From NCBI GenBank assembly GCA_947493695.1, contig CANLSF010000002.1, positions 558,001 to 622,000 on the forward strand: DNA of 64,000 nt, given 5' to 3'. Position numbers and translations under genes: made by a program. This stretch comes from an uncultured Kiloniellaceae bacterium (GTDB taxonomy: Bacteria > Pseudomonadota > Alphaproteobacteria > Kiloniellales > Kiloniellaceae). The notes beneath the pieces are model-generated. The model was not told the origin of the DNA. It saw only the letters and a list, made by a program, of their open reading frames with translations, and searched no databases. Below are positions 16,160 to 25,102 of the stretch, piece by piece. Each line of letters opens with the position of its first letter. The stretch's first letter is position 1.

Positions 16160-16499
16160 CGCAAACGCGGGATCTTTCCGCCCCACAGGATAGGCCCGCT
16201 GCAAAGAAAACACCTTAACAAGCCTGCGGGAGTTGTCAGGGACATTAGATCTCGAAGGAGCCTTTCGCAGCAGCTTACACACGCAAAAAAAATTCATTCT
16301 ATGTTTTCTTTGGTTGTGCTTTCGATTGCACCACAGCGTGTGCCTGATTACGAATAATAATCACACAAAATACTGTTTAATATACGTTTTTTTGATTATA
16401 TTTTAACACTTAATTTACTGTGAATAATTCGATTGCGGAAAAAATCACCCTGGTGTACGAATCAATTTATCTACCACTGATTGATGATTGAGAGTGCTG
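16160..16499. other. AT-rich intergenic region upstream of GRDP-like gene
   Basis: These 340 bases hold no supported gene. The stretch 16280-16440 is strikingly AT-rich compared with the flanks and probably contains the promoter of the gene at 16500. Its base composition may also mark a transferred segment. Confidence 0.4.
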
Positions 16500-17012
16500 A
16501 TGTCACAAGTGATTTCCGTCGATTTGGTCACCGCAGCGAAGCTGTCCGACGATGTGCCGCGTGGATATACGGATGAAGGTCTCAACACCGCTTTGCTCCA
16601 ATATGAGAAGTTCCTGATGCTTGCAGCCAAGAACCGGAGCGAGCGTCTCGTACCCACCAAAGAGATTGATATGATGTGGCATCTGCACATGCTGCACCCC
16701 CGAGCCTACTACAACGACTGCATGGACCTGTTCGGCGATATCCTCGATCACAATGGCGGATACGGCCTTCGTCCCGACGAACCAGAGGGGCTTGCCGTCG
16801 CTTCGGATGTCACGATGAAACTCTGGGAGCAGGAGTTCGACGAGAGCTATCTGGGCGATACAGTGTCCTGTCGTGCAGGCAAGGTAACCGACGTTGCGTC
16901 CTGCATGGCCGATGGCGAAACACTGTCTCCCGTTAAACAGCTCGCATCCTGCGCGTTCGCCTCGTGTCTTTCAGAGGGCCAAGGAAACTTCCCCGGCGTC
17001 ATTCGCGCGTAG
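16500..17012 (+). CDS. Glycine-rich-domain-protein-like (GRDP/DUF1399-like) protein
   Basis: The ATG at 16500 (MSQVISVDLV) follows GAGAG; a TTG at 16488 is an in-frame alternative. The 170-residue protein has the family's signature near residue 60: PTKEIDMMWHLHMLHPRAYYNDC, where the Trp-His-x-His pair and Tyr are typical, followed by FGDILDHNGGYG. These short bacterial relatives of plant GRDP proteins have no settled biochemical role. The last 50 residues add a cysteine-rich tail (five Cys between about 125 and 160), with no signal peptide. It stands 320 bp upstream of the polysaccharide-lyase-like gene on the same strand. Confidence 0.7.
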   Translation: MSQVISVDLVTAAKLSDDVPRGYTDEGLNTALLQYEKFLMLAAKNRSERLVPTKEIDMMWHLHMLHPRAYYNDCMDLFGDILDHNGGYGLRPDEPEGLAVASDVTMKLWEQEFDESYLGDTVSCRAGKVTDVASCMADGETLSPVKQLASCAFASCLSEGQGNFPGVIRA

Positions 17013-17333
17013 TACCAACAGATCCTATGATCGGGCCAAGGCCGGGCGTCCTCTCGTGGCGTCTGACCTGCGCGGCGAGGCCGGGATACATCCGGCACCG
17101 CTGCCGGCAGGGGAGACATGGCTGCCGACATATCGTCTTCCATGCGGCGTTCGCGAGAGTGAAACAGATCTCGCAAGTCCATCTGCATAGCGGCGTTCCT
17201 CTCCAGGACACGGAAAGCAGACAAAAAACGGAAACCCAAACCTTTGCCCGACCCACTGTCTCATTACGCGAGAAAACACAACTTATAATTACTTTTTTCT
17301 GAAATTATTCCGTAAAACGAGTAGGAGTAACTT
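17013..17333. other. Intergenic region upstream of lyase-like gene
   Basis: This 321-bp gap has no supported gene. Its last 60 bases are AT-rich and lead into the GTAGGAG ribosome binding site of the gene at 17334, so the promoter is probably there. Confidence 0.4.
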
Positions 17334-20300
17334 ATGCGTAGGACCACCTTGCTGGCCGCGACTTCATTACTGTGCCTCGGCGCTGTAAGCGCTCATGCCG
17401 AAGTCTTGCTATCGGCGAACAAAGAAGTCACCACAACATCGCCGGAGAACCTTGGAACGATCAGCGCCGTCGTCGATGGCGACACCGGGGACCAATCCAC
17501 TTTTTCACTCGGGCAAAGCAGTAATAATAAACGGCAGGTCACGATTGATCTTGAGCAACCTTTTTTCCTGTCGCGTCTGGAGATGTTCTCCGGCAGCAAC
17601 GCAAACACATCGGCAATCAAAAACTACCGTTTCTGGTATTCCCTGGATGGAGCCGACTACAAACCGATCCGCGGGGCAACGCGCCGGAACCTGGATGACG
17701 GGGACGTCAGCAAGGCGATCAGGCTTTCGCAGCCCGTGCAGGCTCGCTTCGTCAGGTTCGTCAGCCTGGACGCCGAGGCTTACAGCAAAATACGCGAGAT
17801 CGAAGTCTACGGAACTCAAAGCGCACCAGCGCCAGAGATCGATCACTTTAATCCGGCAAATGATATAACTGACTCAAGCAGTCCCTACCCCTATCCCTCC
17901 GGCAAGGACGAGCTGGACATCCGGGCGCTGACCCGAGCCTTCGAAAATCTGCCGAATGCGCACCCCCGGCTCTACGGCGACAGCGCGCAATACTGGGCCA
18001 ATGCCCAACACTTTGAAGCGCTGGATAAAAAGCTTAAGGGCAGCACCAACGGCTACGGCACAATCAAGAACTACAAGACAATCTGGGACAAATACACCTA
18101 CGACAAAACCAGCGCCAACAAACCCTATCCCACGAGCCTGACCAGCATCAGAGAGGCCAAGTTCTATCTGGATGTCGATCTGGAAAATGGGGAGCTTCCC
18201 AAAGGAAGTATGGAACGCTCCCTGCGCGTTATGCATCTGATTCGGGTTCTGGATGGCTGCCTTGAATACGACAGCAGCTGCCGGTTTCTGGAGTCTTCGA
18301 TCCCGGGCGAAATGGATCAGCTCAAGACGAAGTTCATCCAGTTCGAGTTCAAGAACCTTCAGCGGCAGCTCGCGGACAGCAAGCTGGATTGCGCGACCGG
18401 CGATGGCCCGGCGGTCTCAAGGCCCAAGGACTTTCACTACGGCGGCAACGGTTGCTACTTCGACCTCGGCGCCATCAATCTCATGCGGCCCTGGACAACA
18501 TTCGTCGACTACTTCTGGAATGAACAAGACCATTGGGCAACGCCCACCGATAAAGCCGTCGTGATGGATGTCATGCTGGAATACGCCAACATGTATCTGA
18601 CGCAGGCAGACGACAGCGATCTGGGAACGAACAAACTGAACTGGACCGTCGCCAATCCGAACAACTGGAACGTCATCACTGGTGAAGCCGCGGTGCGCTT
18701 TGCCATGCTGGTTTACAACAAGGGAAACGATGAAGAGGCCGGGCAGGAAGTCTACAAAGGCCTGGGAGAACGTATTTTCAAAGAGGTTCTTCGCTATGCC
18801 TGGAATCACAGAAGCATCTATCTGGACGAAGGTCAGTACAAAGAAGGCGCGGGGTACATCGCAACCGACTTTATCGCCACAAACCGCTTAAACGACTTTT
18901 ATATGCGGACCATCGGTGAGCCCATGCACGCCATGAAGTGGGCCGTGATGAAAAAGACGGCGGCCAGTTATCTGGAAGCCGTCTCGACAGACGGACATAT
19001 CCTGAATTTCGGCGATGTCTGGAAATGGCGCGGACTGTCCAACACCTATCCCTTGAACATGCTCGTTTGGGAAGAGATGACCGGGGTGAAACCCTATGGC
19101 TCGACGAAGGTAAGCGATTTCTCGGATGCTGAGGCCTGTCTGGTATCGAAGTTCTTCGCGAACAATTATTATGACTTTGGACTGCGGGTGCCGATGGAGA
19201 TCAGCCCTGCCCTGGCCCGCGACTGGCATACGATCGCTGCGCGCTGTACCGCCGACACCCCCGACGCCGTCGTAGGTGCCGACTTCATCGGAAGCTCCTA
19301 CACACTCTATAACCCCTACAAGGAGGCTGTGTTCCGGGTTCTCACCGATCGCCAGACGAAGGCATCCAACGAGAAAAACGCCCTGCCGCACCTGTTGCAA
19401 TCGAATCAGACACTGATGGGCATGACCTGCGTTGCCAACGCCTTCCCCCACCGGGAGAAAGACTGTTTCGATGTTAAGTGGTCCGTACACGGCAGCCGCT
19501 TTATCGACGATGTCGGGTACGGAAATTTCACCAAGGGTTACGAATTCTACCAATTGCGAGGCTCAAAGGGCTTCTTCGCGAAAACACACAAAGACGATCT
19601 GCTCCAGTTTTACGTCAAGACCCTCGAAGAGAAGATGAACCTCGATAAGGCCTACATCGCCATTAGCGTGGCGGGTACCGAAAAGCGGTTGGCCATCAAA
19701 CCCTTCATGGCCGCACAGGCTGACGATAGCGGATGGACGAAGGTCCAGATTCCGCTGAGTGACTTCGAAATCAGCGACGCCATCTGGAAACGCAGCATTC
19801 CTGCCGGCAACACGACCACCGGTGTGGGGATTATCGCCATCACCATGGGCAGCGGACTTGCCAACCCGCGCGACGCGGTTCTGGGCATCGACGAGATCAC
19901 GCTGAGAGGCAAGTCCGGCCAAACCCTGCTGTGGTACGGGGACGGCTACACCGGCTCCCTCCAGGGCGAGGCGCTTGATCACAACGAAGCAAAGATCACC
20001 GTGACCGAAGAAAGCGGCAGCGGTAGCGCTGGCGGCGCCATGGGGACAGCGCAATGGCTGAAGATCGGCGCTTATGGCAAGCAAACGGGCCGTGTCGGTC
20101 TCTACTATCGGGACGTACCAGCTGACCGCCGGGTCTATAACCAATACGACACCTTCCCGATTGGCGCGAATTCACTAATCGTTCCGGACGCCCGCTATGT
20201 CCATCCGATCCGTCCTGCGCCAAAGCGCACGCACATAGGACAGCTTCACGGCAAGGAAGCGACGGCGAGGGCCTTCACAATCAACGGCCTTCAGGGCGTT

Positions 20301-21023
20301 GCCTTCGATGCCTCCAGGGTTTACGGCAAAATCGATAACGACGAAGCCGAAAATGAAGGCTGGCTGGAGAAAGCCATTCGCTACATGATCGCGTTGCCGA
20401 ACGGGAACTTCCTGGTTGTCGACGAGTTCGAGACCAAGGCAGATCCGGAAAACCCGGGCCAGAAGCGCAAGTCTCTGATCCAGGAGTTCTGGTATTCCCC
20501 GGTTGACGAGGTGCAGACCTGCGTCAGGCCAAACCTGGGCGGTTCAAGCCACCATGTCGATGTCACGATGTCGGGCGAAAATACCGTCGACTTTTCGCCC
20601 CGCTGCATGGTCCTTCGGATCACCAGCGAAGCGGAAGCAGCGGGACGCATGACCGCCGCATCGCTTGCCGGGGATGTGTTTCTGAAATTCGGCGCACCAT
20701 CATTCATGGCTGACGACCGCTATTTCAAGCGCTTCATCACAGGCGATGTCATTGAGCTTCAAACCCGAAAGGGCACGATCGACAAACGGCGTCTGCTTCG
20801 CTTCGAGCCATTGGAACCGGTGAGTGCCGACGTGCGGGCTTTCCTGTTCCAGGCTGGACTCAATCACAACGAAACCGCCGCCGACGGAGAGAACAACCAG
20901 CTAAAACCGCAGAGCCTGAGCGTCTACGAATGTACCGAAGGCAGTGATACCAGCGTTTGTATCGATGCAACAATCGACGGTGCGAAAACCACCCTCGACC
21001 TCAAAGACATCGTCTATCAATAA
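17334..21023 (+). CDS. Large secreted polysaccharide-lyase-like enzyme with discoidin module
   Basis: This is a 1229-residue exported protein (signal peptide cut after VSAHA, residue 22) with a GTAGGAG ribosome binding site. Residues about 25-162 form an F5/8 type C (discoidin/CBM32) module: QVTIDLEQPFFLSRLEMFSG near the start and KIREIEVYG at the end. Residues about 175-730 are helix-rich with many Trp/Tyr/Asn residues (NPNNWNVITGEAAVRF, DEGQYKEGAGY), like the alpha/alpha toroid of PL8 or heparinase-II/III-type lyases. Residues about 750-860 (DDSGWTKVQIPLSDFEI to GIDEITL) look like an inserted galactose-binding/CIA30-like beta module. The remainder is beta-rich, as in the lyase C-terminal sandwich. 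The substrate is unknown, probably an acidic polysaccharide. It is followed by a terminator. Confidence 0.72.
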   Translation: MRRTTLLAATSLLCLGAVSAHAEVLLSANKEVTTTSPENLGTISAVVDGDTGDQSTFSLGQSSNNKRQVTIDLEQPFFLSRLEMFSGSNANTSAIKNYRFWYSLDGADYKPIRGATRRNLDDGDVSKAIRLSQPVQARFVRFVSLDAEAYSKIREIEVYGTQSAPAPEIDHFNPANDITDSSSPYPYPSGKDELDIRALTRAFENLPNAHPRLYGDSAQYWANAQHFEALDKKLKGSTNGYGTIKNYKTIWDKYTYDKTSANKPYPTSLTSIREAKFYLDVDLENGELPKGSMERSLRVMHLIRVLDGCLEYDSSCRFLESSIPGEMDQLKTKFIQFEFKNLQRQLADSKLDCATGDGPAVSRPKDFHYGGNGCYFDLGAINLMRPWTTFVDYFWNEQDHWATPTDKAVVMDVMLEYANMYLTQADDSDLGTNKLNWTVANPNNWNVITGEAAVRFAMLVYNKGNDEEAGQEVYKGLGERIFKEVLRYAWNHRSIYLDEGQYKEGAGYIATDFIATNRLNDFYMRTIGEPMHAMKWAVMKKTAASYLEAVSTDGHILNFGDVWKWRGLSNTYPLNMLVWEEMTGVKPYGSTKVSDFSDAEACLVSKFFANNYYDFGLRVPMEISPALARDWHTIAARCTADTPDAVVGADFIGSSYTLYNPYKEAVFRVLTDRQTKASNEKNALPHLLQSNQTLMGMTCVANAFPHREKDCFDVKWSVHGSRFIDDVGYGNFTKGYEFYQLRGSKGFFAKTHKDDLLQFYVKTLEEKMNLDKAYIAISVAGTEKRLAIKPFMAAQADDSGWTKVQIPLSDFEISDAIWKRSIPAGNTTTGVGIIAITMGSGLANPRDAVLGIDEITLRGKSGQTLLWYGDGYTGSLQGEALDHNEAKITVTEESGSGSAGGAMGTAQWLKIGAYGKQTGRVGLYYRDVPADRRVYNQYDTFPIGANSLIVPDARYVHPIRPAPKRTHIGQLHGKEATARAFTINGLQGVAFDASRVYGKIDNDEAENEGWLEKAIRYMIALPNGNFLVVDEFETKADPENPGQKRKSLIQEFWYSPVDEVQTCVRPNLGGSSHHVDVTMSGENTVDFSPRCMVLRITSEAEAAGRMTAASLAGDVFLKFGAPSFMADDRYFKRFITGDVIELQTRKGTIDKRRLLRFEPLEPVSADVRAFLFQAGLNHNETAADGENNQLKPQSLSVYECTEGSDTSVCIDATIDGAKTTLDLKDIVYQ

Positions 21024-21082
21024 CTAGGATGAGGTCAGTCTGCAGCCCGAAGATCTGCCGATTGATCAAACGATCTAAACTC

Positions 21083-21113
21083 AGGCCCGCTCCACAAGAG
21101 CGGGCCTTTTTTT
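21083..21113 (+). terminator. Intrinsic terminator after lyase-like gene
   Basis: A perfect 10-bp stem (AGGCCCGCTC with GAGCGGGCCT) and a 5-base loop are followed by a run of six to seven T. It lies 60 bp past the stop of the 17334-21023 gene. Confidence 0.93.
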
Positions 21114-21235
21114 CTTCCGCGCATTTCCGAAATGCCTTCTATCACACACCGCGTGTTGTTGATTCTGCCCACAACATGAGAAGTCTTGTTCTAGTGTGCA
21201 ATGGTATGGGCGGGCTGGAATGCATGGGGTGTAGC

Positions 21236-21883
21236 ATGAAAATATTCTTTGATGTTGATGGGGTTCTTATCGACGGCTGGCATGTAGACCCGGACCGTCG
21301 GAAACCCTGGGACATCACTCTGGAAAGAGACACCGGCGTCAGTAGGGAGGCACTTCGGCGCGCCCTCTTCATGCCAGGCGAGGGTGATGCAGAGTCTCTC
21401 ATAAGCGTTTGTGCTAGAGGTGCAGATGACTTGGTGGATGTTCTGACCGGGATCCTTCCGGGTCTCGGTTACACCGGAACTGCCTATTCATTCATGGACT
21501 ATTGGTTCAGCAGGGACTCCAATATCAATCCGGATGTTCTGAGTTTCGTAGAACGGCTCAAACGTTCAGGTATGTGTGAACTCTATCTTGCAACAAATCA
21601 GGAGCACCATCGGGCTTCCTTCCTATGGGATCGTCTGGGCTTCAAGGAGCTGTTCCAGGATATATTTTACAGCGCACGCCTGGGCATTTTAAAAGACCGG
21701 ACCGAGTTTTACGCAACGATCAACAGGCAACTCAACATTGGCACCGCGGAACGGCCGCTTTTCTTCGATGATAGGGAAAATGTGGTCATGACAGCGCGCG
21801 CTGCCGGGTGGGATGCGGAAATCTTTGAAACATCCGAGACGCTCTCAAAGAATGAACGGCTGCGAGAGATCCTGGACACCTAA
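21236..21883 (+). CDS. HAD-superfamily hydrolase
   Basis: The ATG at 21236 starts MKIFFDVDGVLIDGW. Upstream in-frame ATGs at 21224 and 21206 are possible. The 215-residue cytoplasmic protein carries all four HAD motifs: nucleophile Asp and general acid in FFDVDGVL (residues 4-11), the Thr of LATNQEH near 120, Lys in LKDRTEFY near 153 and the acidic pair in FFDDRENV near 180. A helical cap lies between motifs I and II (about 20-95), as in the beta-phosphoglucomutase/haloacid dehalogenase group. It probably removes phosphate from a small metabolite; the substrate is unknown. It has lower GC and different codon preference than the lyase gene. It is followed 69 bp on by the RlmA-like gene. Confidence 0.88.
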   Translation: MKIFFDVDGVLIDGWHVDPDRRKPWDITLERDTGVSREALRRALFMPGEGDAESLISVCARGADDLVDVLTGILPGLGYTGTAYSFMDYWFSRDSNINPDVLSFVERLKRSGMCELYLATNQEHHRASFLWDRLGFKELFQDIFYSARLGILKDRTEFYATINRQLNIGTAERPLFFDDRENVVMTARAAGWDAEIFETSETLSKNERLREILDT

Positions 21884-21952
21884 CCAAAAAGACACGTGTT
21901 ATCGCAGAGCGAAAGACCTACAAGGGTTCCTCTCAACCAAGTTTGCCGACGC

Positions 21953-22831
21953 ATGACAGATCTCCCGTCCTCCCCTCTGCACTCAGTGCCTTTCATCTGC
22001 CCGCTTGACGGTCTTCCGCTCGTGCCGGGGGTCGGCAGTCTGGTTTGTTCGAACGGGCATGGTTTTGATGTTTCGGCGCGGGGTTACATCAATCTTCTGC
22101 CGGTTCAGTATAAGAAGTCGCGCGATCCGGGGGACAGCAAGTCCATGGTGGCCGCCCGCCGCCGGGTGCTGGATGCGGGGTTGTTCGCCCCCTTGGCCGA
22201 TACAGTCTGCAAAGTCGTCGGCGAGGCGCTGGCGGCCAGTTCAGAACCGGAACCGCTGCTGGTGGATGCCGGCTGCGGCGAGGGATTTTACACGTCGCGT
22301 CTCGCGTCGCATCTGGGAGATAACTCAACAGAGTGTGCAGCCAAGATCATCGGCGTCGATATCTCCAAATGGGCTGTGATGGCCGCCGCGAAACGCAGCC
22401 GGGAGATCGCCTGGGTGGTGGCGAGCAACAAGCGCCTACCCTTGCGACAAGGAAGCGTGACGGGGATCACCAGCCTCTTTGGATTCGAGACCTGGGCGGA
22501 CTGGGCCGCATTGCAAAAGAGCGGACAGTTCGTAACAGTCGTGGATGCCGGGCGGCAGCATCTGCTTGAGCTGCGCGAGATCATCTATCCGACACTTCAG
22601 GTGCACGAACCGCCGAGCCATGAGGGCGCGGTGACAAGCGGCTACGAACTTTTGTCAGAAACCTCCTGTCGTTTCGACCAGAGGGTCGAAAAAAGTGAGC
22701 TGCTGATGGATCTGCTGGAAATGACACCGCACGGTCGCAAGTCGAGCGCCGAAGCCCGCGACAGAGTGCAGGCGCTGACAGAGCTTTCACTCTCTTTCGA
22801 TGCAGCGATCCGAACATTCCGCCGTCAGTAA
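21953..22831 (+). CDS. rlmA: 23S rRNA (guanine-N1)-methyltransferase RlmA-like
   Basis: The 292-residue protein matches the RlmA family, which methylates N1 of a guanine in helix 35 of 23S rRNA (G745 in E. coli). The N-terminal zinc knuckle shows Cys16, Cys32 and His36 (FICPLDG and LVCSNGHGFD), but the second Cys of the usual C-x2-C is Asp19, so metal binding may be altered. The signature ARGYINLLPVQYKKS and PGDSKSMVAARR follow at about 42-70. The Rossmann SAM-binding motif is LVDAGCGEGFYT near 103. The start is uncertain: ATG 21953 lacks a clear Shine-Dalgarno, and an in-frame GTG lies at 21896. It may be co-transcribed with the HAD gene. Confidence 0.88.
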   Translation: MTDLPSSPLHSVPFICPLDGLPLVPGVGSLVCSNGHGFDVSARGYINLLPVQYKKSRDPGDSKSMVAARRRVLDAGLFAPLADTVCKVVGEALAASSEPEPLLVDAGCGEGFYTSRLASHLGDNSTECAAKIIGVDISKWAVMAAAKRSREIAWVVASNKRLPLRQGSVTGITSLFGFETWADWAALQKSGQFVTVVDAGRQHLLELREIIYPTLQVHEPPSHEGAVTSGYELLSETSCRFDQRVEKSELLMDLLEMTPHGRKSSAEARDRVQALTELSLSFDAAIRTFRRQ

Positions 22832-23203
22832 TTCCTGACCAGGCGCAGACCTTCCTTTATCTCTGCAAAGGTCCTGCTCTAACCGCAAGGCATTCCAAGC
22901 AGGCAATGATACGTTCCTCACGACGATCTGCCCGCAGGTTGGTTCCATATCCATACAGCTTTAAGAGAACTGGCAAGCGCGACTGCAGTGCGCTCGCCGG
23001 AATTAACTCCTGTACAGATCTGACGCATCTGTCGAGCTATCGGGAAACAGCGATCGCAGCCTGATAAAATCTCGATAGTGCATTCTCCTGAAAGTTGCTC
23101 TATGAGAGTTATCACGTCAAAGTATCGTAACAATTCTGTCAAAAGAATCTCTTCGGTGTGGGCAGGTAAGCACACGGATAGGATCAAAATCAGGAGCTAA
23201 TGT
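22832..23203. other. Intergenic region upstream of cfa
   Basis: These 372 bases hold no gene I can support. An 89-codon open frame on the minus strand (22918-23187) lacks a ribosome binding site and recognisable sequence. The region should contain the cfa promoter. AT-rich elements near 23100-23140 are candidates. Confidence 0.4.
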
Positions 23204-24436
23204 ATGCTGTTTCAGAAGTTGATGCAGAAGGTGATTCTGGAGGGCGACCTGCGCCTGATCGATTCGCGGGGCCGGACGTACGATTGCGGCGACGGCAGCG
23301 GGGAACGCGTGACCCTGCGTCTGCACAACAGAAGTCTCGAATACAGACTGGTTCTGAATCCTCCGCTTTATCTCGCCGAAGCCTACATGGACGGCACCAT
23401 CACTATTGAAGACGGCAGCCTGCGGATCTTCCTGGAGATGCTGGCACGCAACTATCATGTTCTGGAAAAGAACAAGTTGGTCATGTTCGGCTTCAAGCTC
23501 GCCCGTCATACACGCAAGCTGAAGCAATACAATCCGGTCGGCAAAGCACAGCAGAATGTTGCGCATCACTATGATCTCTCTGGTGAACTTTACGACCTTT
23601 TTCTGGATACTGACCGGCAATACTCCTGTGCTTATTTTCGGAACGGCGACGAAACCCTCGAGCAGGCCCAGACGGACAAGAAGCTTCACCTTGCGGCCAA
23701 GCTTCACCTGAACCGGCCTGGACTGAAGCTGCTCGACATCGGCTCAGGCTGGGGTGGGCTCGGCCTCTATATGGCAGAGGAAGGCGGCTGCGACGTCACC
23801 GGCGTCACCCTTAGCCGTGAACAGCACAAGGTCAGCAGCGAGCGCGTAAAAAAGGCCGGACTTGAAGACAGCGTCAGGTTTCATCTGCGCGACTACCGCG
23901 AGGACAACAACCGCTATGATCGCATCGTCTCGGTCGGCATGTTCGAGCATGTCGGCAAACAGAATTACCGCGAGTTCTTCGAGAAGGTCAGCGATATGCT
24001 GGAGGACGATGGCGTCTTCGTCCTGCACTCGGTCGGCCGCATCAACGACCCGGGACCGACGAACCCCTTTATCCGCAAATACATCTTCCCCGGCGCCGAC
24101 GTGCCGACCCTGGGCGAAGTGCTGCCGGTAATCGAAGACGTCATGCTCGAGGTCACCGATATCGAGGTCCTGCGCCTGCATTACGCCGAGACCCTGCGCA
24201 ACTGGGAAGAACGCTTCCAGGCCAACCGGGATAAGATCGCCGAGCTCTACGACGAGCGCTTCTGCCGCCTTTGGGAGGCCTACCTGCTGGGTTGCGAAAT
24301 GGGCTTCCGCCATCAGGGCCTGGTGGTCTTCCAGATCCAGATCACCAAGAACCCGACCGCGGTGCCACAAACTCGCGACTACATTTACGAATGGGAACAT
24401 GGTATCAAGAAGGAAGCCATCAAAGCGGCGGAGTGA
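23204..24436 (+). CDS. cfa: Cyclopropane-fatty-acyl-phospholipid synthase
   Basis: This SAM-dependent enzyme adds a methylene bridge to the double bond of unsaturated acyl chains in membrane phospholipids, usually on entry to stationary phase or under acid stress. The ATG at 23204 follows AGGAGC. The 410-residue protein has the family N-terminal domain, then HHYDLSGELYDLFLD and YSCAYF at about 120-145, the SAM motif LLDIGSGWGG near 178, and the catalytic-region MFEHVGKQNYREFF near 245. It is slightly longer than the E. coli enzyme (382). The C-terminal EMGFRHQGLVVFQIQ is typical. A DM13-domain gene follows after 9 bp, presumably in one operon. Confidence 0.95.
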   Translation: MLFQKLMQKVILEGDLRLIDSRGRTYDCGDGSGERVTLRLHNRSLEYRLVLNPPLYLAEAYMDGTITIEDGSLRIFLEMLARNYHVLEKNKLVMFGFKLARHTRKLKQYNPVGKAQQNVAHHYDLSGELYDLFLDTDRQYSCAYFRNGDETLEQAQTDKKLHLAAKLHLNRPGLKLLDIGSGWGGLGLYMAEEGGCDVTGVTLSREQHKVSSERVKKAGLEDSVRFHLRDYREDNNRYDRIVSVGMFEHVGKQNYREFFEKVSDMLEDDGVFVLHSVGRINDPGPTNPFIRKYIFPGADVPTLGEVLPVIEDVMLEVTDIEVLRLHYAETLRNWEERFQANRDKIAELYDERFCRLWEAYLLGCEMGFRHQGLVVFQIQITKNPTAVPQTRDYIYEWEHGIKKEAIKAAE

Positions 24437-24445
24437 GGAACACCT

Positions 24446-24913
24446 ATGCGCTGGATTTTTCTGTCTGCCACCCACCTGGCCGTGCTCGCAGTGGGCTTTG
24501 CGCTTGGGGTCTACCTGCTACCGGTGATCACTGCGCCTGCCAGTCTGGATAGAGAGATGCTGGCGACCACCGCCGAGAGTGCGCTCTTTAAAACCAGCTT
24601 TACCCGCGAGCTCGCGGGGAGCGACTTCCTCCATTGGGGCGAAGGTGATGTGAGCGTCTCGGCGCAGAGCATCGTGCATCAAGGCAATTTGGCGCCGGGG
24701 CCCGACTACAAGGTTTATCTTGTGAAAGATTTCGTCGAGGACGAAGCGCAGTTTCTCGCGGTCAAGGAAGCCTCACAGGTCATCGGAGATGTGAAAACCT
24801 TCGATGGCTTCCTCCTTGATGTCCCTGCCGGTGTCGACGTCAACGCCTACACGACCGTCCTTGTCTGGTGCGAAAGCTTCGGTGAGTTCATCACCGCCGC
24901 GAAGTATCGGTAA
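24446..24913 (+). CDS. Membrane-anchored DM13-domain protein
   Basis: The ATG at 24446 lies 9 bp after cfa. The 155-residue protein has one N-terminal membrane helix (LAVLAVGFALGVYLLPVI, about 10-28) and then a DM13 domain (about 50-154). The domain shows FLHWGEGDVSV, a central YKVYLVKDF strand, and the conserved end TTVLVWCESFGEFITAAKYR with the single Cys-Glu-x-Phe that is thought to mark a redox or haem-linked site in DM13 domains. It probably faces the periplasm. The exact role is unknown; DM13 is proposed to be a cytochrome-like electron-transfer domain. The link to cfa suggests a membrane or stress function. Confidence 0.82.
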   Translation: MRWIFLSATHLAVLAVGFALGVYLLPVITAPASLDREMLATTAESALFKTSFTRELAGSDFLHWGEGDVSVSAQSIVHQGNLAPGPDYKVYLVKDFVEDEAQFLAVKEASQVIGDVKTFDGFLLDVPAGVDVNAYTTVLVWCESFGEFITAAKYR

Positions 24914-25102
24914 GCCAGAGCTTGAACGCGGCCCCGGTCCCTCCTGGACAACAGCCAGGATATGGTCCGCACACAGTTGCCTCACCGACACGACACCGGT
25001 GCGAACAAAGCCCAGCGCCGTTCTCAGGTCACCTTTGTGCCGCATTTTCACCTTCATTGCGGCGCTAGAATCCTTCCGGGGTTCACGGCGGAAATCATAA
25101 AA

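Noticed and set aside
22918-23187. 89-codon minus-strand frame upstream of cfa
   Set aside because: No ribosome binding site, no recognisable domain, and it lies in a likely promoter region.
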